From contig CANMBU010000003.1 of the NCBI GenBank assembly GCA_947496175.1, forward strand, positions 248,001-312,000: DNA of 64,000 nucleotides. The letters are read 5' to 3'. This stretch comes from an uncultured Roseovarius sp. GTDB taxonomy: Bacteria > Pseudomonadota > Alphaproteobacteria > Rhodobacterales > Rhodobacteraceae. The position numbers and the translations under genes were made by a program. Under the pieces are notes generated by a model. The model saw nothing but the letters and a program-made list of their open reading frames with translations, had not been told where the DNA came from and made no database searches. This document shows positions 37,063 through 46,226 of the stretch, piece after piece (position 1 is the first letter of the stretch; the number at the start of each line of letters is the position of its first letter).

Positions 37063-37974
37063 TCATGCCAGGTTAAGTGGTTGTTCTTTCATGGTTTTCC
37101 TGTAGATCACAATCTCTTCCTGGACAAAATCCCGGAAGGCAGCGATGCGTTGTGACTGTCGTAGCTCTTCGGGATAGGCGAGAAATACAGGAACCTCAAC
37201 AGAGTGGACATCAGGCAGAATCCGCACAAGATCAGGAAAGTCACGACTCAGGTAGTCTGGCAAAACGCCTATGCCGATATTGTGCAAAACGCCCTGCAAA
37301 ACACCAAAGTAGTTGTTCACCGTCAACATGGAGGTCACATCATTCGTCATCAATTCCGCGACAAGCGTTGCAGCTGCACCAACCTGGGCTGAGCGCGGAT
37401 TTTGGCACAGAATGCGATGTTTGCTCAGGTCTTTCTGACTTTCAGGCGCGCCGTGTTGCTTTACATAGTCCGGTGTCGCAAAGAGGCACATATGCACGCT
37501 CATAAGCCGCTTGCGGATCAAATCAGCCTGGCTTGGTTCTTTCATCCGAATGGCGACATCCGCCTCGCGCATAGGCAGGTCCAGCACGCGCTCTTCCAGC
37601 ATGAGGTCGATATTGAGGTCAGGGTACTTTTCAAAGAGCTTCGGCAGGCGCGGCGCCAACCAGAGCGTGCCAAAGCCAATCGTCGTCGTCACGCGCAGTT
37701 CGCCAAAGACCTCTTCTTCACTGTCCCGAATTCGGGCCGTAGCCGCATCCAGACGCTTCATCATCGCGCGTGTGGCGTCGAACAGAAGCTCGCCCTGTTC
37801 TGTGAGGATCAATCCACGCGCATGACGGTGAAACAGCGTCACATTGAGTGATTCTTCCAACGCGCGAACCTGCCTTGAAACCGCGGATTGCGAAAGATGA
37901 AGCTGATCGCCCGCATGAGTGAGGCTTCCGGCATCTGCGACCGCATGAAAAATCCGTAATTTATCCCAATCCAT
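37063..37974 (-). CDS. LysR-family transcriptional regulator
   Basis: LysR-type regulator of 303 residues: winged helix-turn-helix at about 3-62 (KLRIFHAVADAGSLTHAGDQL then SQSAVSRQVRALEE) and a two-lobed effector domain (about 92-290). It is divergent from the indolepyruvate ferredoxin oxidoreductase gene, with a 6-6-6 inverted repeat (38005-38022) of LysR-box geometry between them, so control of that enzyme by an aromatic keto acid or related effector is a reasonable inference. Confidence 0.9.
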   Translation of the reverse strand: MDWDKLRIFHAVADAGSLTHAGDQLHLSQSAVSRQVRALEESLNVTLFHRHARGLILTEQGELLFDATRAMMKRLDAATARIRDSEEEVFGELRVTTTIGFGTLWLAPRLPKLFEKYPDLNIDLMLEERVLDLPMREADVAIRMKEPSQADLIRKRLMSVHMCLFATPDYVKQHGAPESQKDLSKHRILCQNPRSAQVGAAATLVAELMTNDVTSMLTVNNYFGVLQGVLHNIGIGVLPDYLSRDFPDLVRILPDVHSVEVPVFLAYPEELRQSQRIAAFRDFVQEEIVIYRKTMKEQPLNLA

Positions 37975-38004
37975 TTAAGCAACTTTCGAAACTGAATTTT
38001 GTTA

Positions 38005-38022
38005 TTCTGCGCAATAGCAGAA
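38005..38022. promoter_or_regulatory. TTCTGC-N6-GCAGAA dyad, candidate LysR-type operator
   Basis: A perfect 6-bp inverted repeat with a 6-base spacer, containing the T-N11-A pattern usual for LysR boxes, 31 bases upstream of the LysR-gene start and in the shared regulatory region with the oxidoreductase gene. Binding is inferred. Confidence 0.5.
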
Positions 38023-38073
38023 AACGACAAGCGGTTCCTATCCTCGAGTTAACGATTTCGAGAAATTGCTTGG

Positions 38074-38094
38074 TAGGTCATTATTTATGACCTA
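38074..38094. promoter_or_regulatory. TAGGTCAT-N5-ATGACCTA dyad upstream of the oxidoreductase gene
   Basis: A perfect 8-bp inverted repeat with a 5-base AT spacer, ending 48 bases before the ATG at 38143 and running into TATTATAG, a plausible -10 element. It differs from the LysR-like dyad at 38005 and looks like an operator for a second, dimeric regulator. Confidence 0.5.
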
Positions 38095-38142
38095 TTATAG
38101 AGATATCAACGCCCTCATGTGACGTTGGCAGGGAGGACATCG

Positions 38143-41100
38143 ATGAGCGATCAGAAGATATCTCTCAATGATCGGCTGAATCTTGAGAAATCACCCATTC
38201 TGCTCAATGGAACTCAAGCGCTTGTGCGGCTGATGCTGACGCAGGCCGCGCGGGATAAGGCGGCGGGGCACAACACGGCTGGCTATGTGACTGGCTATCG
38301 TGGCTCTCCGCTGGGTGCTGTCGATATGCAGATGAGCCGAGCCGAGAAAATCCTGACCGAGGCCAATGTGACATTCCAACCGGGTCTCAACGAAGACCTC
38401 GCGGCTACCGCGTTGTGGGGCACACAGCAAGCCGAGTTGCGGGGCGAAGGCAAATATGACGGGGTTTTTGGCCTCTGGTATGGCAAGGGCCCGGGTGTCG
38501 ACCGCACCGGCGATGTGATGCGTCATGCCAATATGGCCGGAACATCGCCTTTGGGTGGTGTCCTTATGGCGATGGGAGACGATCACACCGGTGAAAGCTC
38601 GACCGTGTGTCATCAATCCGATTGGGCGATGGTCGATACCTATATGCCGGTTCTATCGCCAGCAGGTGTTCAGGAAATCCTCGATTTTGGTCTTTACGGC
38701 TTTGCGCTGTCTCGCTTTGCGGGGGTCTGGTGTGGGCTGAAAACCATGAAAGACACAGTCGAAGTCACCAGCGTTGTGGATGGACGCATCGACCGGATGT
38801 CATTTGTCACGCCCGAGTTTGAGATGCCGGAAGGTGGATTGAACATCCGCCTTGCAGATCACTGGATCGCGCAGGAAGCGCGGATGATCGACCACAAACG
38901 CTTTGCCGCCGAGGCGTTTTCCCATGCCAACAAGATTGACAGGCGCATGATGGGCAAACCTGGGGCAAAGATCGGCTTTGTTGCGGCGGGTAAGAACTGG
39001 CTCGACCTGGTGCACGCGCTTGATTTGCTGGGCATTGACGCGGACGAGGCAGAGCGTCTGGGCCTGACGACATACAAGGTCGGGCAAACCTTTCCAATGG
39101 ATATGAAAGGGTTTGATGAGTGGGCTGAAGGGCTGGACCTTATTGTCGTGGTCGAAGAAAAACGCAAACTCATTGAAATCCAGATCAAGGAAGCGATTTT
39201 CGACAACCGTCAGGGGCGCCGTGTTTACGGGTGGTACAAAGGCGGGGCCGGCGGTCTGCATGAAGAAGAACTTTTCCCAACCCGTATGGCGCTTGATCCT
39301 GTCATGGTTGCCGAAAAGATTGGCGATATTCTGGTGGAGGAAGGACGCGGCACGGATCGTGTGAAAGCAGGCCTGCAAACCATTGAAGAAGCAAAGAAAG
39401 CTGACAATGCCAAGGATATGGCCGCGCGGCTTCCGTATTTCTGTGCCGGGTGCCCGCATAACAGCTCGACGAAGCTGCCCGAAGGCAGCCGCGCTTATGC
39501 CGGAATCGGCTGTCATTTCATGGTGCAATGGATGGACCGTGACACCGTTGGGTTCACCCATATGGGCGGCGAAGGGGCCAACTGGGTCGGGGAAGCACCG
39601 TTTTCCAAGCGCGACCATGTCTTTCAGAACCTGGGCGACGGCACCTACAATCATTCTGGCGTCCAAGCCATTCGTGCGGCTCTCGCGGCAGGTACGAACA
39701 TCACCTACAAAATTCTATTCAATGATGCTGTGGCCATGACAGGCGGGCAGGGCAATGAAGGGGGCTTGTCCCCAGATCGCATTGCTCGGGAATTGCAGGC
39801 CATGGGGGTGGAGCATGTCGCGGTGGTGTTTGATGCCAAGGAGGAGCCACGCAAAAGCGACTTCCCGTCTGGCATTGGCTGGCATGAACGTGCTGAGCTG
39901 TCTGCGGTTCAGGAAAAATTTCAGAATATCAAGGGCGTGTCGGCCATTGTTTACATACAAACCTGCGCCGCCGAAAAACGCCGCCGCCGTAAGCGGGGCA
40001 GTTTTCCGGATCCAGACAAGCGGGTGTTCATCAACTCGGACGTCTGTGAAGGCTGCGGGGATTGCGGCGTGCAATCGAACTGCGTGGCGATCGTGCCGAA
40101 AGATACCGAACTGGGCCGCAAGCGTGCCATTGATCAATCCAGCTGCAATAAGGATTTCAGCTGTGTGAAGGGTTTCTGCCCGTCATTTGTCACACTGGAA
40201 GGCGCAAAAATCCGCAAGGATGCGGCTGTTGATCTTGAACTGCCCTATATCGCGCCGCCCGCGCTGCCCAAGATCAAGGGAACTTATAACGTCGTGATCA
40301 CTGGGGTCGGAGGCACGGGTGTCGTGACAATCGGTGCTGTGATGGCGCAGGCGGCTCAAATAGACGGCAAAGGCGCGGGCATGATGGAGATGGCCGGTCT
40401 GGCGCAGAAGGGCGGTGCGGTGCATGTGCACTGCCGTTTGGCCGAAAGCCCTGAGGACATCAGCGCCATTCGGGTGGCCACGGGCGAATGCGATGCGCTC
40501 ATCGGCGGCGACCTTGTGGTCAGTGCGGGGGCCAAGACCCTTGGTCTGACACGCCAGGGACGCACCGGGGCCGTGGTTAACAGCCATGAGATCATCACTG
40601 GCGCTTTCACACAGGATACGGAATTCACTATTCCTGCGGATCGCTTGCAGCTTGCCTTGGAGGCGCGACTGCAAAAAGACGTGCATTTCTTTGATGCGCA
40701 TGAACTGGCACGGGCGAGCATGGGGGATGCGATTTATGCCAATATGCTGGTATTCGGCGCGGCCTGGCAAAAGGGGCTGTTGCCTTTGTCGAAAGCGTCG
40801 ATTGATGAAGCGATTGCGTTGAACGGCGCAGCGGTCGAGCAAAATCTGCGGGCCTTTGAGGTCGGTCGCTGGGCGGCCACGCATCCTGATGATGCTATGA
40901 ATCTCTACACCGCTGAAGTGGTGCAAAAGCCCAAGACGATTGAGGAAAAGATTACGTTCCGCGCCGATCATTTGGCGGTCTATCAGGGGCCGCGCTTGGC
41001 CAAGAGATATCGCAAGCTGGTGGACGGGGTCGAAGATGTTCGGGTGAAGGAATCCGTTGCGAGAGCGTATCACAAGCTTTTGTCGTACAAAGATGAATAT

Positions 41101-41562
41101 GAGGTGGCGCGGCTTTTGTTGTCGTCACGCCAGAAAGCCGGAGAAGAGTTTTCCGGCGATTTCAAAATGACCTACCACCTAGCGCCGCCGATCTTGGGGG
41201 GAAAGGGGCCTGATGGGCGGCCCAGGAAGCGCGAATTTGGGGCGTGGGTTGAGACGCCGCTACGTTTGCTAACCAAACTGAAGGGTTTGCGCGGCACGCC
41301 ATTCGACCTCTTTGGCTATAGCCGTGAACGGCGCATGGAACGCAAATTGATCAGGCAATATCAGAAGGATATGGCCAAGGTTCTGCCCAAGCTGGATGAC
41401 CAAACGAAGGATGCCATTGTTGCACTGGCAGAGCTTCCCCTACAAATCCGTGGCTTTGGCCCTGTGAAAGAGGCAAATGCCCAAAAGGCGGCCAAACAGC
41501 GTGAGGATTTGCTGGCCTTGATCCAGTCCGGGGGCACACCGCTATCGCAAGCCGCGGAATAA
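38143..41562 (+). CDS. Fused indolepyruvate ferredoxin oxidoreductase (IorAB-type)
   Basis: Single-chain 2-oxoacid:ferredoxin oxidoreductase of 1139 residues, expected to decarboxylate aryl-pyruvates (from Trp, Phe, Tyr) to aryl-acetyl-CoA. Order: pyrimidine-binding domain (about 1-400), TPP-binding domain (FAGCP-like CAGCPHNSSTKLPEGSR and LGDGTYNHSG then FNDAVAMTGGQGNEGG), an Fe-S region with CEGCGDCGVQSNC and CNKDFSCVKGFC (about 630-690), a KOR gamma domain (about 715-900, TGVGGTGVVTIGAVMA) and a C-terminal DUF6537-like domain. ATG 38143 has GGGAGGA upstream. Oxygen-tolerant fused forms of this type occur in aerobic alphaproteobacteria. Confidence 0.92.
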   Translation: MSDQKISLNDRLNLEKSPILLNGTQALVRLMLTQAARDKAAGHNTAGYVTGYRGSPLGAVDMQMSRAEKILTEANVTFQPGLNEDLAATALWGTQQAELRGEGKYDGVFGLWYGKGPGVDRTGDVMRHANMAGTSPLGGVLMAMGDDHTGESSTVCHQSDWAMVDTYMPVLSPAGVQEILDFGLYGFALSRFAGVWCGLKTMKDTVEVTSVVDGRIDRMSFVTPEFEMPEGGLNIRLADHWIAQEARMIDHKRFAAEAFSHANKIDRRMMGKPGAKIGFVAAGKNWLDLVHALDLLGIDADEAERLGLTTYKVGQTFPMDMKGFDEWAEGLDLIVVVEEKRKLIEIQIKEAIFDNRQGRRVYGWYKGGAGGLHEEELFPTRMALDPVMVAEKIGDILVEEGRGTDRVKAGLQTIEEAKKADNAKDMAARLPYFCAGCPHNSSTKLPEGSRAYAGIGCHFMVQWMDRDTVGFTHMGGEGANWVGEAPFSKRDHVFQNLGDGTYNHSGVQAIRAALAAGTNITYKILFNDAVAMTGGQGNEGGLSPDRIARELQAMGVEHVAVVFDAKEEPRKSDFPSGIGWHERAELSAVQEKFQNIKGVSAIVYIQTCAAEKRRRRKRGSFPDPDKRVFINSDVCEGCGDCGVQSNCVAIVPKDTELGRKRAIDQSSCNKDFSCVKGFCPSFVTLEGAKIRKDAAVDLELPYIAPPALPKIKGTYNVVITGVGGTGVVTIGAVMAQAAQIDGKGAGMMEMAGLAQKGGAVHVHCRLAESPEDISAIRVATGECDALIGGDLVVSAGAKTLGLTRQGRTGAVVNSHEIITGAFTQDTEFTIPADRLQLALEARLQKDVHFFDAHELARASMGDAIYANMLVFGAAWQKGLLPLSKASIDEAIALNGAAVEQNLRAFEVGRWAATHPDDAMNLYTAEVVQKPKTIEEKITFRADHLAVYQGPRLAKRYRKLVDGVEDVRVKESVARAYHKLLSYKDEYEVARLLLSSRQKAGEEFSGDFKMTYHLAPPILGGKGPDGRPRKREFGAWVETPLRLLTKLKGLRGTPFDLFGYSRERRMERKLIRQYQKDMAKVLPKLDDQTKDAIVALAELPLQIRGFGPVKEANAQKAAKQREDLLALIQSGGTPLSQAAE

Positions 41563-41638
41563 CTGTCACAAAGTTTTCATAGGGGCGCATGACAAAACGG
41601 GCCTATAACCCGGCAAACGAATCGAGCAGAGATCGGAT

Positions 41639-42502
41639 ATGCGTCAGGGCCGCCATATCGCACGCGACATCAGCTATGCCTATTCCGCGCAAACGCGTGG
41701 TGGTCGGGCGATGATCCGCACGATGGAGAACCTGACGGGACGCATCCGCTTGATCAAACGCGCCGAGGGTTATGAGCATGAGGTCGCGGCAGGTCGTGAT
41801 TTCTGGCAGGTGATGGTTGAACGCTACGGACTGAGCCTAGAGGTCACAGGCGGGAGCCTTGCCAACATTCCCTCTGAAGGCCCTCTTATTGTGATCGCCA
41901 ATCACCCTTACGGCATTCTTGATGGCCTGATGATGGGCCACATCCTGAGCCAGACGCGGGGGGATTTCCGTATTCTGGCCAATTCGGTGTTTCGTAAAGC
42001 CGAAGATCTCAATCGCGTGGTTCTTCCGGTGAGTTTTGATGAAACCAAAGAGGCTGTGACCCTCAACCTTCAGACAAGAAAAACTGCACTCAACTATTTG
42101 GGCCAAGGCGGTGCCATCGGCATTTTCCCCGGCGGTACCGTCAGCACGGGCGCACGCCCTTTTGGGCAACCGCTTGACCCCAGCTGGCGCAGTTTCACGG
42201 CGCGCATGATTGCGAAATCGGGGGCCAAGGTGGTGCCTATCTACTTCGAAGGTCATACCAGCCGATTGTTCCAAGTGGCCAGTCATCTGCACTCGACCTT
42301 GCGTATGGGCTTGTTGATCAAGGAATTCGGGAAACGCGTGGACACTCCTGTCGAGGTGGCCATCGGCAAGCCGATTGCGCAACATGAACTCGCTGAGCGT
42401 GCCACAGACGCGAAATCCCTCATGGCCTTTTTGCGTCATAAGACGTATGAGCTTGCCAATGGCGCGGTTGATCCCAACGCGCTCGGATTTGAATTTGAAT
42501 AG
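41639..42502 (+). CDS. Lysophospholipid acyltransferase family protein (PlsC-like, HX5D variant)
   Basis: Glycerolipid acyltransferase-fold protein of 287 residues. Block I reads NHPYGILDG, in which His and Asp are separated by five residues instead of the usual four (HX4D); block III is IFPGGTVSTG in place of FPEGTRS, and block IV-like VVPIYFEG follows. No obvious membrane helix beyond weakly hydrophobic stretches. Substrate could be a lyso-phospholipid or an ornithine-lipid-type lyso-lipid; not decidable here. Followed after 24 bases by murI. Confidence 0.82.
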   Translation: MRQGRHIARDISYAYSAQTRGGRAMIRTMENLTGRIRLIKRAEGYEHEVAAGRDFWQVMVERYGLSLEVTGGSLANIPSEGPLIVIANHPYGILDGLMMGHILSQTRGDFRILANSVFRKAEDLNRVVLPVSFDETKEAVTLNLQTRKTALNYLGQGGAIGIFPGGTVSTGARPFGQPLDPSWRSFTARMIAKSGAKVVPIYFEGHTSRLFQVASHLHSTLRMGLLIKEFGKRVDTPVEVAIGKPIAQHELAERATDAKSLMAFLRHKTYELANGAVDPNALGFEFE

Positions 42503-42526
42503 GGGCGCAATTGGCGCGCGCATCTG

Positions 42527-43339
42527 ATGGCAGTTGGCATTTTTGATAGCGGTCTAGGTGGGTTAACCGTGCTTGACGCGATCGAGGCGCGGCTGCCGGA
42601 TCTGCCGCTTCTGTATCTGGGCGACAATGCGCATACGCCTTATGGCGTGCGGGATGCGGATGACATTTTCAAACTCACCGATGCGCATGTACGCAGGCTT
42701 TGGAATGACGGCTGCAACCTTGTGATCCTGGCGTGCAACACGGCCTCAGCCGCGGCGTTGCGGCGTATGCAAGAAGCGGGTGTGCCGGAGGGCAAGCGTG
42801 TTTTGGGTGTGTTTGTGCCGCTGATCGAAGCACTGACCGAACGGAATTGGGGGGACAACTCTCCTCCGCGCGAAGTTGAGGTCAAACACGCAGCCCTGTT
42901 TGCAACTCCTGCCACCGTGCGCAGCCGCGCGTTCCAACGTGAGCTGGCGTTCCGCGCCATTGGCGTTGATGTGGAGGCGCAGGCCTGTGGCGGGGTGGTG
43001 GATGCCATCGAAGAGGGCGACATGATCCTGGCCGAGGCGTTGGTGCGCAGTCATGTGGATGCGCTCAAACGCAAGATGCCCAACCCGCAAGCTGCCGTTT
43101 TGGGGTGCACGCATTACCCGTTGATGGAGCATGTGTTTCAGGATGCGCTTGGGCCGGACGTCGCGGTCTATTCGCAACCGAAACTGGTCGCCGACAGCCT
43201 CAGCGACTATCTGGACCGGCGTCCCGATATGGTCGGTGAGGGGAGTGGCACGCGGTTTCTGACCACAGGTGATCCCAAGACGGTTTCAGACCGAGCCACT
43301 CTGTTTTTACGACGACGCATCGCGTTTGAGGCTGCCTGA
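42527..43339 (+). CDS. murI: Glutamate racemase
   Basis: Cofactor-independent racemase giving D-glutamate for peptidoglycan. The 270-residue product has the two catalytic Cys: Cys70 in LACNTASA and Cys194 in LGCTHYPL, with the N-terminal [14 protein letters not shown] and GDNAHTPYG. The ribosome site is weak (GGCGCGCATCTG before ATG 42527). Confidence 0.95.
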   Translation: MAVGIFDSGLGGLTVLDAIEARLPDLPLLYLGDNAHTPYGVRDADDIFKLTDAHVRRLWNDGCNLVILACNTASAAALRRMQEAGVPEGKRVLGVFVPLIEALTERNWGDNSPPREVEVKHAALFATPATVRSRAFQRELAFRAIGVDVEAQACGGVVDAIEEGDMILAEALVRSHVDALKRKMPNPQAAVLGCTHYPLMEHVFQDALGPDVAVYSQPKLVADSLSDYLDRRPDMVGEGSGTRFLTTGDPKTVSDRATLFLRRRIAFEAA

Positions 43340-43421
43340 GGCCAAGCCCTGTGACATCGCGGTCCCTTGTCGGGCCACAAGAATTTTCCTAAACGCCAAA
43401 TATCATATGAAAGAGGTCACC

Positions 43422-44450
43422 ATGACCCATAAAATCGCCATTCTGGGCGCGTCGGGCTATACCGGTGCGGAGTTGATCCGGCTCATTGCGACGCATCCCA
43501 ACATGGACATCGTCGCCCTTGGGGCCAATTCCAAGGCCGGGCAATCCATGGCGCAGGTCTTTCCGCATCTGCGCCATCTCGACCTGCCGGATTTGGTTAA
43601 GATCGAGGATATCGACTTTACCAAGGTTGATCTGTGCTTTTGCGCGCTGCCGCATAAGACCAGTCAGGAGGTCATTTCTGCCCTTCCGCATGACCTGAAG
43701 ATTGTAGACCTGAGCGCCGATTTCCGGCTGCGCGATCCGGAGGCGTATGAGACCTGGTATGGCAATCCGCACAGCGCCGTCGAGATGCAGGGCGAGGCGG
43801 TATACGGGCTCACCGAGTTTTATCGCGAGGCCATTGCCAAGGCGCGCCTGGTGGCGGGCACGGGCTGCAACGCGGCGACCGGGCAATACGTGCTCCGGCC
43901 TTTGATTTCGGATGGTGTGATCGACCTGGATGACATCATTCTGGATCTCAAATGCGGGGTGTCCGGGGCAGGGCGCAGTCTAAAGGAAAACCTTTTGCAT
44001 GCCGAATTATCAGAGGGGTATCACGCCTACGCTTTGGGCGGGACGCACCGGCATCTGGGCGAGTTTGATCAGGAGTTTTCCGCCATTGCTGGACGTGACG
44101 TGAAAATCCAGTTTACCCCGCATCTCATTCCCGCCAACCGCGGGATTCTGGCCACAGGCTATGTCAAAGGCGATCCGGATGCGGTTTATGCGGCCTTGCA
44201 AAGCGCCTATGCCAATGAGCCGTTCATCGAGGTTCTGCCCATGGGCGAGGCCCCAAGCACGCGGCATATCCGCGGCAGCAACTTTTGCCATATCGGTGTC
44301 AGCCGGGACCGGATCGAAGGGCGCGCAATTGTTGTCGCCGCGCTGGATAACCTGACCAAAGGGTCCAGTGGGCAGGCCTTGCAAAACGCCAATCTGATGT
44401 TAGGTGAGGATGAAACGGCGGGGCTCATGCTGGCCCCCGTATTCCCGTAA
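43422..44450 (+). CDS. argC: N-acetyl-gamma-glutamyl-phosphate reductase
   Basis: ArgC reduces N-acetylglutamyl phosphate to the semialdehyde in arginine synthesis. The 342-residue product has the NADP-binding [15 protein letters not shown] (7-21) and catalytic Cys149 in [10 protein letters not shown]; it is the short-type ArgC. ATG 43422 is preferred because GAAAGAGG precedes it; an open frame continues upstream into murI. ccmE follows after 18 bases. Confidence 0.95.
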   Translation: MTHKIAILGASGYTGAELIRLIATHPNMDIVALGANSKAGQSMAQVFPHLRHLDLPDLVKIEDIDFTKVDLCFCALPHKTSQEVISALPHDLKIVDLSADFRLRDPEAYETWYGNPHSAVEMQGEAVYGLTEFYREAIAKARLVAGTGCNAATGQYVLRPLISDGVIDLDDIILDLKCGVSGAGRSLKENLLHAELSEGYHAYALGGTHRHLGEFDQEFSAIAGRDVKIQFTPHLIPANRGILATGYVKGDPDAVYAALQSAYANEPFIEVLPMGEAPSTRHIRGSNFCHIGVSRDRIEGRAIVVAALDNLTKGSSGQALQNANLMLGEDETAGLMLAPVFP

Positions 44451-44468
44451 AACAAATGTGGTAGGCCG

Positions 44469-44915
44469 ATGAAATCGCTTAAGAAAAAACGCCGCGTTCA
44501 GATTATCGCCATCGCAACGGTGGCGCTTGTGCTGTCCACAGGGCTGATTGGGTATGCGCTGCAAGACGGGATAAACTTTTTCCGATCCCCGAGCCAGATC
44601 GTCGAAGAGCCACCTTTGCCAACGGAGGTGTTTCGCATCGGGGGATTGGTCGAAGAGGGCAGTATCGTGCGCGGGCAAGGCGAAACTGTCAGCTTCAGCG
44701 TGACCGATGGTGGCGCTGTGATCCCGGTCACGTATACGGGTGTATTGCCAGACCTTTTCTCAGAGAACGAAGGCATGGTTGGCACCGGCACATATGAGGA
44801 CGGTGTGTTCAGGGCGACAGAGATCCTTGCCAAGCATGATGAGCAATACATGCCCAAAGAGGTGATCGAAAGCCTCAAGGAGCAGGGTGTCTACAAAGAA
44901 CCGGACGGTAGCTGA
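44469..44915 (+). CDS. ccmE: Cytochrome c maturation heme chaperone CcmE
   Basis: CcmE carries heme covalently bound to a His in the periplasm and delivers it to CcmF. The 148-residue product has a single N-terminal membrane anchor (about 10-30), an OB-fold domain (about 52-120) and the heme-binding His123 followed by Tyr127 (LAKHDEQYMPKEV). It is separated from ccmF by the GTA-type lysis pair, an unusual interruption of the ccm genes. Confidence 0.95.
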   Translation: MKSLKKKRRVQIIAIATVALVLSTGLIGYALQDGINFFRSPSQIVEEPPLPTEVFRIGGLVEEGSIVRGQGETVSFSVTDGGAVIPVTYTGVLPDLFSENEGMVGTGTYEDGVFRATEILAKHDEQYMPKEVIESLKEQGVYKEPDGS

Positions 44916-44975
44916 AGGTTTTCTTAACCCCCTCAGTTGAGCCTTTTGCGGACCCAGAACAACTGGAATGCCGCG

Positions 44976-45587
44976 ATGCTCAATGTTCAAGAAGTCGCTC
45001 GACAGATCGTCGCCCGAGAGGGGGGCTTCGTTAATGATCTCGATGATCCTGGCGGAGCGACAAAACACGGGGTCACGATAGGAACGCTGAGGCGTCTCGG
45101 TCTTGATCTGACCGGGGATGACAAAGTGGACATTGCCGATGTGCGCGCTTTGCGTCCCGATCAGGCCGTGGATATTTTCCTGCGTCATTATTTTCAAAAA
45201 CCACGCATCGCCGACCTGCCAGACGTGCTGCAGGCCAGCGTCTTTGACATGTATGTCAATGCAGGGGGCAATGCCGTTAAAATTCTGCAACGGCTGTTAA
45301 GACAGATGAACCACGACGTGACGGTCGATGGAATGATTGGACCGCAAACGCTTGTTGCCGCGCGCAAGGCGGCGAAGGCGGCACCTGATCATATTGCCGA
45401 CGCCTACGGGATTGCGCGGCGGAATTATTACTTCCGATTGGCCGACCGGCGCGCAGCCTCTCGCAAATTCGCACGCAGCCGTTCGGGCGACAAAGGCGGC
45501 TGGATCAAGCGCGCCGAAGAATTCATTTCGCAGCGCTATCACCTGAGCAACACGGAATTTCGCGAAAGGACTGCGTCATGGGATTAA
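44976..45587 (+). CDS. GTA-type endolysin: GH108 N-acetylmuramidase with peptidoglycan-binding domain
   Basis: Peptidoglycan hydrolase of 203 residues. N-terminal GH108 lysozyme-like domain (about 1-85) with the catalytic Glu15 in AREGGFVNDLDDPGGATKHGVT, then a C-terminal peptidoglycan-binding region (about 90-175, MNHDVTVDGMIGPQTLVAARK). No signal peptide, so export would depend on the holin encoded next door, which it overlaps by ten bases. The pair matches the endolysin/holin genes that release gene transfer agents in Rhodobacter capsulatus. ATG 44976 chosen; TTG 44937 is an alternative start. Confidence 0.85.
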   Translation: MLNVQEVARQIVAREGGFVNDLDDPGGATKHGVTIGTLRRLGLDLTGDDKVDIADVRALRPDQAVDIFLRHYFQKPRIADLPDVLQASVFDMYVNAGGNAVKILQRLLRQMNHDVTVDGMIGPQTLVAARKAAKAAPDHIADAYGIARRNYYFRLADRRAASRKFARSRSGDKGGWIKRAEEFISQRYHLSNTEFRERTASWD

Positions 45588-46168
45588 TCGGCAGAGTTCT
45601 GTCCGTGCTTTTTGGCGGTGACCGCAATGTTGTTGCCGAAACCGCCGAGATCTTTCGGGTCAACGCGGAGGCGGCTGACCAGCGTGCAGCCAGCCTGCAG
45701 GGGGCCGCACTCGATCAGCTTTCAGCGGAATTCGCTCATGTCAAAGTGTCTTGGTATGATCGTTTCATCGACGGGTTGAACCGAATCCCGCGTCCAGCGA
45801 TGGCGCTTGGAACGCTTGGTCTGTTTCTAAGTGCGATGGTTGACCCGGTCTGGTTTGCCGAACGCATGCAGGGCATTGCCCTTGTGCCAGAGCCGCTTTG
45901 GTGGCTGTTGGGTGCGATAGTCAGCTTTTACTTTGGCGCGCGCCATCAGGCAAAAGGTCAGGAATTTCAGCGGTCTATCGCTGCAACCCTGGCACGTGTG
46001 CCACAAGTGATCACCGCTGTGGAAGACCTGCGCGCGCTGGATGCGCGCAGCCCGGGTGTGGCCCAAACGCAGTCAGATGCCACTTTGACGTTGGCGGCGG
46101 TGCAGCCCTCGGACAATCCGGCGCTGGATGACTGGCTGCGCCAGCGATCCCAACCCGCGACAATGTGA
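45578..46168 (+). CDS. GTA-type holin (three transmembrane segment family)
   Basis: Product of 196 residues matching the holin family associated with gene transfer agent release. Soluble N-terminal helix region (about 1-60), then two clear hydrophobic segments (about 75-92 and 106-126, PAMALGTLGLFLSAM and EPLWWLLGAIVSFYFGARH) and a polar C-terminal tail with a predicted amphipathic helix. ATG 45578 overlaps the endolysin stop by ten bases, so the two are co-translated. ccmF starts 58 bases further on. Confidence 0.83.
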   Translation: MGLIGRVLSVLFGGDRNVVAETAEIFRVNAEAADQRAASLQGAALDQLSAEFAHVKVSWYDRFIDGLNRIPRPAMALGTLGLFLSAMVDPVWFAERMQGIALVPEPLWWLLGAIVSFYFGARHQAKGQEFQRSIAATLARVPQVITAVEDLRALDARSPGVAQTQSDATLTLAAVQPSDNPALDDWLRQRSQPATM

Positions 46169-46226
46169 ACCGGTCGGCTTAACCGAAATCATTGGCCAGT
46201 CCCGAACGGCTGTTTATATTCAGCTT

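Noticed and set aside
44976-46168. Prophage remnant suggested by lysozyme and holin genes
   Set aside because: No integrase, capsid, terminase, tail or att-like repeats nearby; the protein families fit the GTA release pair better.
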